Source: Paenibacillus castaneae (GTDB lineage: Bacteria; Bacillota; Bacilli; Paenibacillales; Paenibacillaceae). From it: a stretch of 64,000 nucleotides of DNA. Shown in pieces: positions 25,921 to 33,698 of the stretch. The stretch is from positions 6,085,920-6,149,919 of the forward strand of contig NZ_KZ614144.1 in assembly GCF_002884445.1 (NCBI RefSeq), in the 5' to 3' direction. A program made the translations under genes and the position numbers. Below the pieces are notes generated by a model, which saw only the letters and a list, made by a program, of their open reading frames with translations, ran no database searches and was not told the origin of the DNA. Within the stretch, counting starts at the first letter, position 1, and each line of letters starts with the position of its first letter.

Positions 25921-26325
25921 TCATTTCGACACGGCTCCTCGTTCAAAGGCGACAATCCAATCGCCTTGAATTGCAGCATATCCTTCATCGCCTTCGACAA
26001 CTAAGCCGAATAAGTTTTTCACATCCAGATATTCTTTCCGATCGCCGTTGTCAAACTCCAGTGTTATATAGTAATACGTGCGGGATGATGAGTTAACAGA
26101 ATGCATGCTCTCATTGCCAATGTTAGACTGGCTCGTATGATGGCGAACCTCCATTCGTTTGGTGATAACCCGGGCAAATACAGATTGGCGAGGCGATTTC
26201 ACATTGTTAAAATAACGTACCCCGTTTGTAGCAATTCCTATAATGACAATCACGAACACAATGACAATAATAATAGGAACGATCGTAAACATCATGTCAA
26301 AGCCGCCGCCCATAGGCATTCCCAT
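25921..26325 (-). CDS. DUF2500 domain membrane protein
   Basis: This 134-residue protein has a Met/Gly-rich head and one long hydrophobic helix (MMFTIVPIIIVIVFVIVIIGI). A C-terminal beta domain holds the DUF2500 pattern: ARVITKRMEVRHH, TYYYITLEFDNGDRKEYLDV and GDWIVAFE. Function is unknown; the family is widespread in Bacillota and Proteobacteria. The ATG at 26325 is chosen because AAGGAG lies nine bases upstream, while the ATG at 26334 abuts it. Confidence 0.85.
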   Translation of the reverse strand: MGMPMGGGFDMMFTIVPIIIVIVFVIVIIGIATNGVRYFNNVKSPRQSVFARVITKRMEVRHHTSQSNIGNESMHSVNSSSRTYYYITLEFDNGDRKEYLDVKNLFGLVVEGDEGYAAIQGDWIVAFERGAVSK

Positions 26326-26515
26326 ACTTATCATCTCCTTCTCTCTTCTGTCTCATTGTTTATATGTACGGTGAGACCCGTCATTTTGTTTCAAGCCCAT
26401 TTTCCAATCATCTCCTTTTCGGAGAACTTAAGTTGAATATTCCGCAACTAAATATGTAATAAATTCGTCTTAATTTGATAGAAAATGGTAATGGGTGGGT
26501 GATGCTGCTTTGAAA

Positions 26516-27217
26516 ATGAAATACAGGGTAGCGCTAGCATTAATACTGGTATTGATCATTATAACAGGCACTGCTTGTCAAACGGTATCCGAACATCATA
26601 ATACTACTAAGCTCTATACGGCTGCGACTGACCATATAACCGAAGAGAAGATAACACCTCTCCTCATAGCAGAAGGAATTGCCGATGCTGGTGAAGGAGC
26701 GGAAATGACGATCCAAATCTTGATGACAGAAGGCAAGGAGATTACGGATACTGAGCCTGGGCCGTTTCAGGGAACATTCCGAACGGGCAAATTTGAGGTT
26801 ATTGCAATAAATTCTAGCGGTCAGGAACTAGCTCGGCTCCCTCTTAACGATGCATTCGGCGGAGAAGAGATGAGCTTTCAACAAGATGAGCCATTCGAGC
26901 TTCTCTTCGACGATTATAATGATGACGGCCAGCCGGATTTCACAATCGGACAATGGGGTGGAAGCAACGGAAACTTTTATTGCTTGCTGACGCTTGAACC
27001 GAATGGTTTCGGGATTTTAGAGAGAAATATATATTCCGCTGATCATTATCCATCCATTCGCTATGCTAAGGCGGGAGAGAAAGCATTTCTGAATAAGTAT
27101 TATGATCAACTGGAAGGAAAGTATATGGATGTAGTGCATCGCTGGACAGACGGGGCATTTGTTAAAGACAAGCCTGTAGAGGCTAAGGAAACTAGTTCTG
27201 CAGGTATTTCGCCATAA
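26516..27217 (+). CDS. Putative lipoprotein with a Ca-binding-like DxNxDGxxD loop
   Basis: This 233-residue protein starts with a lipoprotein-like signal (KMKYRVALALILVLIIITGTAC; the Cys follows G-T-A, a weak lipobox). The mature part contains DDYNDDGQPDFTIGQWG, a repeat-type Asp-rich loop like those of FG-GAP/VCBS or dockerin motifs that bind Ca2+. The start is uncertain: GGTGGG at 26494-26499 could serve TTG 26510 or ATG 26516. It is a secreted or membrane-tethered protein of unknown role, present as a single gene. Confidence 0.7.
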   Translation: MKYRVALALILVLIIITGTACQTVSEHHNTTKLYTAATDHITEEKITPLLIAEGIADAGEGAEMTIQILMTEGKEITDTEPGPFQGTFRTGKFEVIAINSSGQELARLPLNDAFGGEEMSFQQDEPFELLFDDYNDDGQPDFTIGQWGGSNGNFYCLLTLEPNGFGILERNIYSADHYPSIRYAKAGEKAFLNKYYDQLEGKYMDVVHRWTDGAFVKDKPVEAKETSSAGISP

Positions 27218-27270
27218 CATATATTGAACCCGTATAACCGCATCAACTAACACTTTTAAAGGGTGACAAA

Positions 27271-27723
27271 ATGATCATACGCGAATTAAATAAAAATGAA
27301 GCTCCACCTATGGACTTACTTTTATTAGCAGATCCTTCTATTCCGATTGTCGAGCAATATTTGAAACGAGGACAATGCTGTGTCGCGGAATGGGACGAGG
27401 GAATAGCAGCCGTATATGTACTGCTGCCCACAAGACCTGAAACGGTTGAATTAGTTAATATTGCCGTTCGTGAGCAGCATCAGGGCAAAGGAATCGGAAA
27501 ACAGTTAGTACACCACGCGATTGCATATGCGAAGCAACTCTGTTATAAGACGATTGAGGTTGGAACGGGAAATTCAGGGGTAGGACAGCTTGCTCTTTAT
27601 CAGAAATGCGGATTTAGAATCACCGGTGTTGACAGAGATTTTTTCACTAGGCATTATCCAGAGGCAATTTTCGAGAATGGTATCCAATGCAGAGATATGG
27701 TGCGTTTATCTCAAGACTTATAA
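27271..27723 (+). CDS. GNAT acetyltransferase, YvbK-like
   Basis: This 150-residue single GNAT domain has LVNIAVREQHQGKGIGKQLVHHAI carrying the acetyl-CoA motif Q-x2-G-x-G, and LALYQKCGFRITGVDRDFF as the C-terminal motif. The head MELLLLADPS-like segment (here PPMDLLLLADPSIPIVEQYL) matches B. subtilis YvbK-type proteins. The GGGTGA upstream of ATG 27271 is moderate. A small unknown gene follows at 32 bp, likely co-transcribed. Substrate not known. Confidence 0.87.
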   Translation: MIIRELNKNEAPPMDLLLLADPSIPIVEQYLKRGQCCVAEWDEGIAAVYVLLPTRPETVELVNIAVREQHQGKGIGKQLVHHAIAYAKQLCYKTIEVGTGNSGVGQLALYQKCGFRITGVDRDFFTRHYPEAIFENGIQCRDMVRLSQDL

Positions 27724-27754
27724 ATGACAATCTTAAAAACGGAGGAATGATTTT

Positions 27755-28162
27755 GTGAGCAAAGATCATGATTTAATACAGGATACGGATGATTATATGA
27801 TTTTGCTAAATGCTGCAGAAGCAGAAGAACCATTCTCACAGCTTATTTACGATCTTGCCAGCCGCTACCCCTCTTTAAAACTTCATGAATTATATAAGCT
27901 GGCCATTGAGAAGCTGGAGAAATTTCTCGAAAACCAAGTGTTGGAGATTGTAAAAATTCAATATCACCGCTGGGATGATCTCGTACAAACCCAGCATCTG
28001 ACGCTGGAGCAATCATTGCATTTATTACATAAACCAGAAATATGGGATAGAGAAAGTGAATTTAATGATGTGGTTCATCGGATGTGGACAACCGAGCTAG
28101 GCCATAGTGTATTAGATGAATACGAGAAACGATTGAATAGAGATTCGACAGCAGATGAATAA
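27755..28162 (+). CDS. Hypothetical soluble protein
   Basis: This 135-residue, mostly helical, acidic protein (DHDLIQDTDDYMILLNAAEAEEPF start) has no recognised domain. The GTG start at 27755 has GGAGG nine bases upstream. It lies 32 bp after the GNAT gene on the same strand. No signal peptide or membrane helix. Confidence 0.68.
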   Translation: MSKDHDLIQDTDDYMILLNAAEAEEPFSQLIYDLASRYPSLKLHELYKLAIEKLEKFLENQVLEIVKIQYHRWDDLVQTQHLTLEQSLHLLHKPEIWDRESEFNDVVHRMWTTELGHSVLDEYEKRLNRDSTADE

Positions 28163-28457
28163 TTACGACATTCCACTTGATTAAACTTCAGAAGGGAATG
28201 AGTTGTTTGCCCATACATGCTGTTTTTTTGATTTATTGAAACTCTAATCGCCGGTTTACTGCCATATCACGCATTTGGGTTTAATACATATATAGAAAGC
28301 AATTTCAAGAAGCTGCTTTCACCTGATCAGCTGCTTATCGAATTAGAGATGTAGAATCGCAGGGATACAAAAACCAGTCAAGCACCTTATTCTCGTGTGT
28401 TTGAATGGTTTTTGTTAGGTTCGAGCTGTTAATAATGGGGGAAATTATGATCGGATG
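28163..28457 (+). other. Gap with an open remnant frame and a long hairpin
   Basis: From 28232 to 28354 a frame with no start reads FIETLIAGLLPYHAFGFNTY and ends in KLLSPDQLLIELEM before TAG. It follows a run of seven T preceded by ATG at 28217 and an in-frame TGA at 28229. This looks like the tail of a disrupted small gene, but no family is recognised. At 28370-28413 AAAAACCA and TGGTTTTT flank an inner TCAAGCAC/GTGTTTGA pairing, a terminator-like hairpin that ends the unit before the convergent methyltransferase gene. Confidence 0.35.
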
Positions 28458-29255
28458 CTAGAGTTTTCTTGCTTTGATTACAAAAGTTACAGGAAGCATT
28501 TTTGCTTTTTTTGCAAAATCGCTGTTACTGTCCCCCGTGTCAGATTGCTCAATCATTTGCTCAATTACAAATCCCGCTTTTGCCAACGCATTCACATAGG
28601 TTGATAGTTTACGGTCCGATAATGTTAGCGTACTTTCGTCAAGAGATACTGAATACCAAGATTCATCGAAATAACTTTTTTTAAAAACAAGTATATCCTC
28701 TTCTGTAACAACACATTTATGTATAGGGTGAGACCAACTGAATATAAATACGCCGTCTTTTTTAAGGTAAGAAGCAATCCGGGAAAAAGTACCCTCAAGG
28801 TCGGTTGTCCAGCCTATGGCATAAATCGAATAAACAAAGTCAAAATAATCCACTGGCAGGCCACATTCTTCTTCCATGGGAGAACAGATCAGTTTTGCTG
28901 AAAGACCGCACGCCGTCAAATGTTGCCTTGTTTTTTCGATTTGGTTTTCTGATAAATCCATACCCCATAGTTCAGATGCTTTGCGTTCCCCCTGATATTG
29001 CAAAGATTGTCCGCTTCCACAGCCTATCTCCAGCAGCTTTTTCCCTGAGACATCGCCAAAAAGTTGGCATTGTTCTTCTGATACATATGCTCCATAAAAA
29101 GGAAGCGAAGTTGCTCCTAAAACATCATTTCCTTTTGTATCCCAAAATAAGCTGTTTGTTTTATGAACAACATTCATATCCATATCGACCGATATGGCCA
29201 CGCCCGCCTCGCCAGCACCAATAATGTTTGTTCTATAAACAGAATTTTTGTCCAT
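28458..29255 (-). CDS. Class I SAM-dependent methyltransferase
   Basis: This 265-residue protein has the SAM motif I LLEIGCGSGQSLQYQG, motif II acid WGMDLSENQI, and a FVYSIYAIGWTTDLEGTFSRI motif IV/V region. The WDTKGNDVLGATSLPFYGAYVSEE segment just before the fold is typical of a Methyltransf_11 group in Bacillota. The family homology begins near Met34 (MNVVHKTNSLFW). The ATG at 29255 has an excellent GGGGAGGG, so about 33 extra N-terminal residues (MDKNSVYRTNIIGAGEAGVA...) are probably translated. The acceptor is unknown. Confidence 0.88.
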   Translation of the reverse strand: MDKNSVYRTNIIGAGEAGVAISVDMDMNVVHKTNSLFWDTKGNDVLGATSLPFYGAYVSEEQCQLFGDVSGKKLLEIGCGSGQSLQYQGERKASELWGMDLSENQIEKTRQHLTACGLSAKLICSPMEEECGLPVDYFDFVYSIYAIGWTTDLEGTFSRIASYLKKDGVFIFSWSHPIHKCVVTEEDILVFKKSYFDESWYSVSLDESTLTLSDRKLSTYVNALAKAGFVIEQMIEQSDTGDSNSDFAKKAKMLPVTFVIKARKL

Positions 29256-29537
29256 GCAGACACCCTCCCCAAACATATAATATGAGCCAAAACGTATATC
29301 CCGACTTGCGTGTTATCCAAATAACACATATCGAACACAAACACTATGCTGTACTAATCATAGAATAATTTACCATTTCCCTATGGACAAATCTACCTAA
29401 AATCATCCGTCCAGCGTCCATTTAATCTCGCAGACATGACCGACCCATCATGTGGCAATGGTACCGGCCTGCAAGAAAACTATTAGTAACCTTTTGATTC
29501 CATTTCTCGTCTACAGATTATAGGTCTTAAGGAGGCG

Positions 29538-29957
29538 ATTATTGTAAAAAAGTATTTACTTACCTTCTTCTTGCTAACTCTTATTATGATCCTTGGATGT
29601 AACGAGAAGAACCAGGACTCTATCCAGGAAAACGGTGAAGTTACAATTAGTCTGATATGTAGTCGGCATGACAATACAAATGAATGCACAGACCAGCAAT
29701 TCAATGATCTCCAATCCGTTCAAGTCTTCAAAACGGCTTTAGATAGTGCAGGGAAAATGGAGGGCATGATTAATTATGTAGCAGAATACAATTTGAAGAT
29801 AAAATTTCAGGATCAACCAACAAAAGCTTACCATCTTTCATTAGGTACAAATAGGGATATGAAAGGACTATTGGTAGACCTTGAAAATACTAATCAAGGT
29901 TATGAAATTCCTGTAATACATGCAAACAAATTAAGGGATTTGATAAAGGGTTGGTAA
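29538..29957 (+). CDS. Putative lipoprotein with probable AUU start codon
   Basis: A lipoprotein signal reads VKKYLLTFFLLTLIMILGC with lipobox I-L-G-C. The first standard start in frame is TTG 29571, inside the signal and without a ribosome site. A perfect AAGGAGG at 29529-29535 instead points to the tandem ATT codons at 29538 and 29541, right before GTA-AAA-AAG. Initiation at ATT gives about 138-139 residues with an ideal signal peptide. The mature part (NEKNQDSIQENGEVTISLIC...) is unrecognised and has one further Cys pair. A sequencing error or mutated start is the alternative. The 29256-29520 stretch upstream contains no other gene I can support. Confidence 0.6.
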   Translation: MIVKKYLLTFFLLTLIMILGCNEKNQDSIQENGEVTISLICSRHDNTNECTDQQFNDLQSVQVFKTALDSAGKMEGMINYVAEYNLKIKFQDQPTKAYHLSLGTNRDMKGLLVDLENTNQGYEIPVIHANKLRDLIKGW

Positions 29958-29991
29958 ATTTTACATTAAAATATAATAATTAAGGAGTAGT

Positions 29992-30300
29992 TTGCTGCGG
30001 CAGCCGTTAAACCAACTGGAAGAATTAGATTATAGCAATTATTTTTGGCAGGATAACGCGCTAAGATTACGCGCAATCCAACCAGAAGATTGAGAGAATA
30101 CTATATCAACCGTTTTGACACCCCTGCACGGCGCGTTTAGTATGGTATTCAAAAAGACGGAGACCATCGAGGGAAGGGTTACGGTACAAGGGCAGTAATA
30201 ATACTTTTAAAATATGCGTTATTCGAGAAATGACTAAATAAATTCAACCATTACGAATTTGAAGGAAACGAAGCCTCGGCAGCAATGCTGAGAAAAATCA
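29992..30300 (+). pseudogene. Degraded RimJ/RimL-type GNAT acetyltransferase
   Basis: AAGGAG at 29982-29987 precedes TTG 29992, whose frame reads SNYFWQDNALRLRAIQPED and stops at TGA 30091. A shifted frame from 30093 continues REYYINRFDTPARRV to TAG 30138. The same frame goes on with YGIQKDGDHRGKGYGTRAVI, which holds the acetyl-CoA motif RGKGYGT, then LLKYALFEK, TGA 30231, and NHYEFEGNEASAAMLRKI. The pieces align in order with RimL-type enzymes, but the middle of the domain is deleted and there are three stops and a frameshift. It is a clear gene relic. Confidence 0.8.
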
Positions 30301-30355
30301 CCCCGATCGTTCGCTCCCTCCTTATCAAGACCAGTCAAAGAGAAATAAAAATATA

Positions 30356-30490
30356 TTACACCTCATCAGAAGCAGTGCCGCCATTCTTAATGGCCCTCCA
30401 GCTGCGAACGTTGTGAATGTCGTCATAAAATTGAAATTGCTGCACCGCTTCAGCCCTGTGATCTCATCCTTCAAATAAAGCCCCCGCTCG
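30356..30490 (-). pseudogene. Possible gene remnant downstream of the flavin reductase
   Basis: On the minus strand a frame reads AVQQFQFYDDIHNVRSWRAI and ends GGTASDEV before TAA at 30356-30358. It continues upstream as ALFEG, a TGA, then DHRAE. Coding-like residues without a start and with an internal stop suggest decay. No family is recognised. The stretch 30301-30355 shows nothing else. Confidence 0.3.
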
Positions 30491-30492
30491 TC

Positions 30493-31104
30493 TTAACCGG
30501 GTCGCTCCATTGAAAACTGCTCTCCCAGCTTAGCATAGTCATTCCCAGCCAATCGGCTGACCGGAGCTAGCGCTTCGGCGTTAATTCGCCCTTGCTCAAG
30601 CAGCTCCTCCTCGACATGGAAGCATACCACTCGGCCGATGAGCAGATCGCACGCTGGAGAACCTTCGGTACCGCCTAGCGACAGCGATTGCTCCAATACA
30701 CATTCCATTCGAATCCTCGCTTCGGCTATGCCAGGGACGCTTATACGTTCACTTGCAACAGCCGTTAAGCCCGCTAAGGCAACCTCACTCTCATCCGGCG
30801 GCAAGCTGGCCGCTGTCTTATTAATCGCTTCGATATAGCTTTCATCCGAAATATGAACAACGAATTCGCCGGCCTCAATGGCATTGCGCGCGGTATCCTT
30901 CCTCGCTCCATTGGTTCGCTGTACGGATACCGAAACCATTGGCGGATTTGCAGTGACGATATTGAAAAAGCTGAACGGTGCTGCATTTAATACGCCCTCA
31001 CTCGAAAGCGTTGAAACGAAAGCAATTGGTCTTGGAATAATGCTGCCGATAAGCAGCTTATAATTCGCCTGTACGCTTTGATTTGCCGGATCAATCGATA
31101 GCAC
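30493..31104 (-). CDS. Flavin reductase-like FMN-binding split-barrel protein (DIM6/NTAB)
   Basis: This 203-residue protein matches the flavin reductase-like domain family: LLIGSIIPRPIAFVSTLSSEGVLN at the start, APFSFFNIVTANPPMVSVSV, and the RKDTARNAIEAGEFVVHI helix. Members bind FMN in a split barrel and serve as flavin reductases or electron donors to monooxygenases. It starts at GTG 31104 with AGGAGG seven bases upstream. It is the last gene of the mhqR-type operon, 32 bp after the esterase gene, and may supply reduced flavin in quinone detoxification. Confidence 0.9.
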   Translation of the reverse strand: MLSIDPANQSVQANYKLLIGSIIPRPIAFVSTLSSEGVLNAAPFSFFNIVTANPPMVSVSVQRTNGARKDTARNAIEAGEFVVHISDESYIEAINKTAASLPPDESEVALAGLTAVASERISVPGIAEARIRMECVLEQSLSLGGTEGSPACDLLIGRVVCFHVEEELLEQGRINAEALAPVSRLAGNDYAKLGEQFSMERPG

Positions 31105-31136
31105 CGCTATTCCTCCTTTTCAATCATGCATATAAA

Positions 31137-31748
31137 CTACGCTAGAAAGGTCTCGTTATACCATGCTTCTGCAGCAGCCACCTCGGTATTCGTCAACTGA
31201 TGGCCATATGGCTCCCAATGCACATCGACCGATGCGCCTCCAGCTCTTAATAAACGTTCTAGCTCCTCTGTCTCCTGCGGCGTGCACAGCGGATCGTTGG
31301 AGCCAGCTCCTATAAAGCAAGGCATGCCTGACATCTCAGGAAGCTCTACGCCGCGGATAGGTACCATTGGATGATGCAGAATCGCACCGCGCAGCGTGTT
31401 TTTATAATGGAACAGTAAGCTTGCCGCAATATTAGCGCCATTAGAATAACCGATCGCGACGATGTTCTGGCGATCGAAGCTGTACTCTACTGCGGCGCTG
31501 TCCAGAAATTCATTCAGCTCCTTGGTGCGGAACAGCAGATCCTCTATATCGAACACGCCTTCTGCCAGCCTGCGGAAAAACCGCGGCATTCCGTTCTCCA
31601 GCACATTGCCTCTGACGCTGAGCACAGAGGAGCCTTGCGACACTCGTTCGGCCAGCGGCAGCAAATCCCGCTCTGTACCTCCTGTTCCGTGCAGCAATAG
31701 CAGCACTGGCGCTTGTTGATCTGTTCCTTGTTTAAATATATGCTTCAT
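31137..31748 (-). CDS. mhqD: Alpha/beta hydrolase, MhqD-type carboxylesterase
   Basis: This 203-residue protein is of the phospholipase/carboxylesterase family. The LLHGTGGTERDLL oxyanion region, nucleophile Ser in AIGYSNGANIA, Asp in IGAGSNDPLC and His in EPYGHQLTN form the triad. In B. subtilis MhqD is co-controlled with ring-cleavage dioxygenases by MhqR and protects against hydroquinones. The start codon overlaps the dioxygenase stop in TAATG, so translation is coupled to MhqO. Confidence 0.9.
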   Translation of the reverse strand: MKHIFKQGTDQQAPVLLLLHGTGGTERDLLPLAERVSQGSSVLSVRGNVLENGMPRFFRRLAEGVFDIEDLLFRTKELNEFLDSAAVEYSFDRQNIVAIGYSNGANIAASLLFHYKNTLRGAILHHPMVPIRGVELPEMSGMPCFIGAGSNDPLCTPQETEELERLLRAGGASVDVHWEPYGHQLTNTEVAAAEAWYNETFLA

Positions 31749-32695
31749 TATTTATCCTCCTCTAATACACGTACTTCAAATGGTGACAACAACTGCTCGA
31801 TTTGTGAACGCTTAGCCTCAAACCATTCGGGAAGCATGAGCTTCCCGCCCAGCTTATCCGGCTCTTCATCACGAGCAAAGCCCGGTGGATCGGTCGCAAT
31901 TTCGAATAGAAGACCGCCCGGCTCGCGGAAGTAAATTGCATTAAAGTACTGTCGATCTATAATGGGAGTCGGCTCAAGTCCTTCTCTGGCAGCATGGTCT
32001 CTCCATAATGCATGCTCCTCGTCGTCTTTGGCTCGCCAGGCAATATGATGAACAGTTCCCGAACCGCCGTGTCCCAGCTCCATAGGCTCCATATAGATAT
32101 CAATCAGGTTGCCCACATCCCCAGCTGCTTTGAATCGAGCATATGCGCCTTCGCGTCCAACACGCTCCAGACCCATCAAGCTCACGAGCAGATCAGCAGT
32201 ATGATTGGGAGCTGAACTGTATAGAATTGCGCCACCGAAACCTTTAATCGCTTTATGGGCTGGAACACCGCCAAATGACCAGCTGCTTTCCTTACCGCCG
32301 TCACGAGCTACGATCTCAAGCTTCAAACCGTCCGGATCGACGAACTGCAAATAATTCTCTCCAAATCTAACCGTCTGCTCATAATCCACGCTCAACTTAT
32401 TCAGGCGCTCTTGCCAAAATTCAAATGCATCTGCAGGCACGACATATGTGGTATAACCCACTTGCCCGCTGCCTACACGTCCTCTGCGAGAGTTCTCCCA
32501 AGGAAAGAAGGTTATGATCGTGCCGGGACTTCCCATCTCATCCCCAAAGTACAGATGATATACTTCCGGTGCATCAAAATTAATCGTTTTTTTAATCAAT
32601 CGCAGACCCAGCACTCCCGCATAAAAGTCTGCTGTTCGCTGTGCGTTTCTGACAAAAGCCGTTATATGATGAATTCCCGATGTGTGCATGCTCAT
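31748..32695 (-). CDS. mhqO: Ring-cleaving dioxygenase, MhqO/MhqA type
   Basis: This 315-residue protein is made of two VOC modules. Metal ligands are read as His in GIHHITAFVR, His in TVHHIAWRAKDDEE, and Glu in GLLFEIATDPPG. Such Fe-dependent extradiol-like dioxygenases open hydroquinone rings made by methylhydroquinone and catechol stress. LIKKTINFDAPEVYHLYFGDEMGSPG is the family signature of the B. subtilis MhqA/E/O group. It is 23 bp after the MarR gene with AGGAGG upstream, and it overlaps mhqD by one base. Confidence 0.93.
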   Translation of the reverse strand: MSMHTSGIHHITAFVRNAQRTADFYAGVLGLRLIKKTINFDAPEVYHLYFGDEMGSPGTIITFFPWENSRRGRVGSGQVGYTTYVVPADAFEFWQERLNKLSVDYEQTVRFGENYLQFVDPDGLKLEIVARDGGKESSWSFGGVPAHKAIKGFGGAILYSSAPNHTADLLVSLMGLERVGREGAYARFKAAGDVGNLIDIYMEPMELGHGGSGTVHHIAWRAKDDEEHALWRDHAAREGLEPTPIIDRQYFNAIYFREPGGLLFEIATDPPGFARDEEPDKLGGKLMLPEWFEAKRSQIEQLLSPFEVRVLEEDK

Positions 32696-32718
32696 AACGG
32701 TTAGCCTCCTTTTATTTA

Positions 32719-33162
32719 TTAATAATTTTCCTGTGCGAACCTTCCCAGCTTCTTCAGCAGCTCGCTGGCAAGCTGTTTCTCCTCCGCTGTGAGCCCGTTC
32801 TCCGCAGCCTCAATCGTCTCAGTATGCGCCGGAAAGATTTCCTCTATAAACTGCTCGCCCTGTTCGGTCAGCTCTGCATAGATCAGACGCCTATCCTCAG
32901 TTGAGGCTCGACGGCGTACCATACCCTTGTTCACCAGCTTATCGACTACATACGTAATATTGCCGCTGCTCATAAGCACCTTCTCGCCAATTTGCTGCAG
33001 CGGCTGAGGTCCTTTATGATACAACAGCTCAAGCACGCCAAACTCCGTTCGGTTCAAGCCGTTTTTGCGAATATCGCGATCTGCGTGGGCGTTAACCCAT
33101 TGACTTGCTCTAGATAGAGCAATAAAGAGATCCAATGCTGCATTCTGCACCTGATCACCCAT
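32719..33162 (-). CDS. mhqR: MarR-family repressor, MhqR-like
   Basis: This 147-residue protein has the winged helix of MarR regulators: LNRTEFGVLELLYHKGPQPLQQIGEKVLMSSGNITYVVDKL as the helix-turn-helix and RRRASTEDRRLIYAELTEQG as the wing. The recognition helix and wing closely follow B. subtilis MhqR, which senses quinones. It heads the operon and would repress its own promoter, where two TATCT-N8-AGATA-type palindromes lie. ATG 33162 has AGGAG nine bases upstream; a GTG nine bases before overlaps that site. It has no conserved Cys, as MhqR also lacks a simple thiol switch. Confidence 0.88.
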   Translation of the reverse strand: MGDQVQNAALDLFIALSRASQWVNAHADRDIRKNGLNRTEFGVLELLYHKGPQPLQQIGEKVLMSSGNITYVVDKLVNKGMVRRRASTEDRRLIYAELTEQGEQFIEEIFPAHTETIEAAENGLTAEEKQLASELLKKLGRFAQENY

Positions 33163-33180
33163 AAATATCACTCCTGCTTT

Positions 33181-33236
33181 TATCTCAATTTGAAATATCT
33201 TAATTTAAAGATAATAGATATTACGGATGCTGTCAA
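33181..33236 (-). promoter_or_regulatory. Promoter and tandem MhqR-like operators of the quinone-stress operon
   Basis: On the minus strand TTGACA (33231-33236) is followed after exactly 17 bp by TATCTT (33208-33213) as -10. Operator 1, TATCTTTAAATTAAGATA (33196-33213), covers the -10. Operator 2, TATTTCAAATTGAGATA (33181-33197), overlaps the first by two bases and lies over the start region. Both follow the MhqR consensus TATCTCGAATTCGAGATA known from B. subtilis. Confidence 0.75.
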
Positions 33237-33258
33237 CCCATGCTCCGCCTATTTTATC

Positions 33259-33306
33259 AAAAAACCGTTAAGGAAGCTTAATCAGCAGCTTCTTTAACGG
33301 TTTTTT
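33259..33306 (-). terminator. Intrinsic terminator of the GlsB/YeaQ gene
   Basis: AAAAACCGTTAA...GAAGCT pairs with AGCTTCTTTAACGGTTTTTT across 33259-33306; the minus strand ends in a T-run. It isolates the mhq promoter from the upstream gene. Confidence 0.85.
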
Positions 33307-33334
33307 GCATTTTCCTTTTTTGCTTAGCAAGCAG

Positions 33335-33586
33335 TTATGCTCGTCTTGTTCCGCGTAGAATCGCACTTAGAATGAGGACGACTACAATAGCGCCGATAAT
33401 GGCAGGCACAATTGCGAAACCGCCAATGACTGGACCCCAGCTGCCGAGAATTAATGTACCAAGCCAAGCGCCTATAAAACCGGCAATGATGTTACCAATA
33501 ATGCCTCCCGGCACATCGCGTCCTACGATAAGTCCACCTAACCAGCCTATAACTCCACCTACAATTAATGCCCATAGGAAACCCAT
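33335..33586 (-). CDS. GlsB/YeaQ/YmgE-family membrane protein
   Basis: This 83-residue protein has three Gly-rich membrane helices. The pattern GVIGWLGGLIVGRDVPGGIIGNIIAGFIGAWLG is diagnostic for the transglycosylase-associated (YeaQ/GlsB) stress family. GAGGGG lies nine bases upstream. Members rise in general stress or stationary phase; the molecular role is unknown. Monocistronic. Confidence 0.92.
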   Translation of the reverse strand: MGFLWALIVGGVIGWLGGLIVGRDVPGGIIGNIIAGFIGAWLGTLILGSWGPVIGGFAIVPAIIGAIVVVLILSAILRGTRRA

Positions 33587-33698
33587 ACTTATCTACCCCT
33601 CTCGGTTGCTCTGATATGTTTCTGATATAGTAAAGAATACACAATCAGGCTCCATTTGAAACATAACAGCACATTCCAGTTAATGGGAATAGGGAATA

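Noticed and set aside
29571..29957. Lipoprotein start at TTG 29571
   Set aside because: It would remove the positively charged start of the signal peptide and has no ribosome site; ATT codons are better placed.
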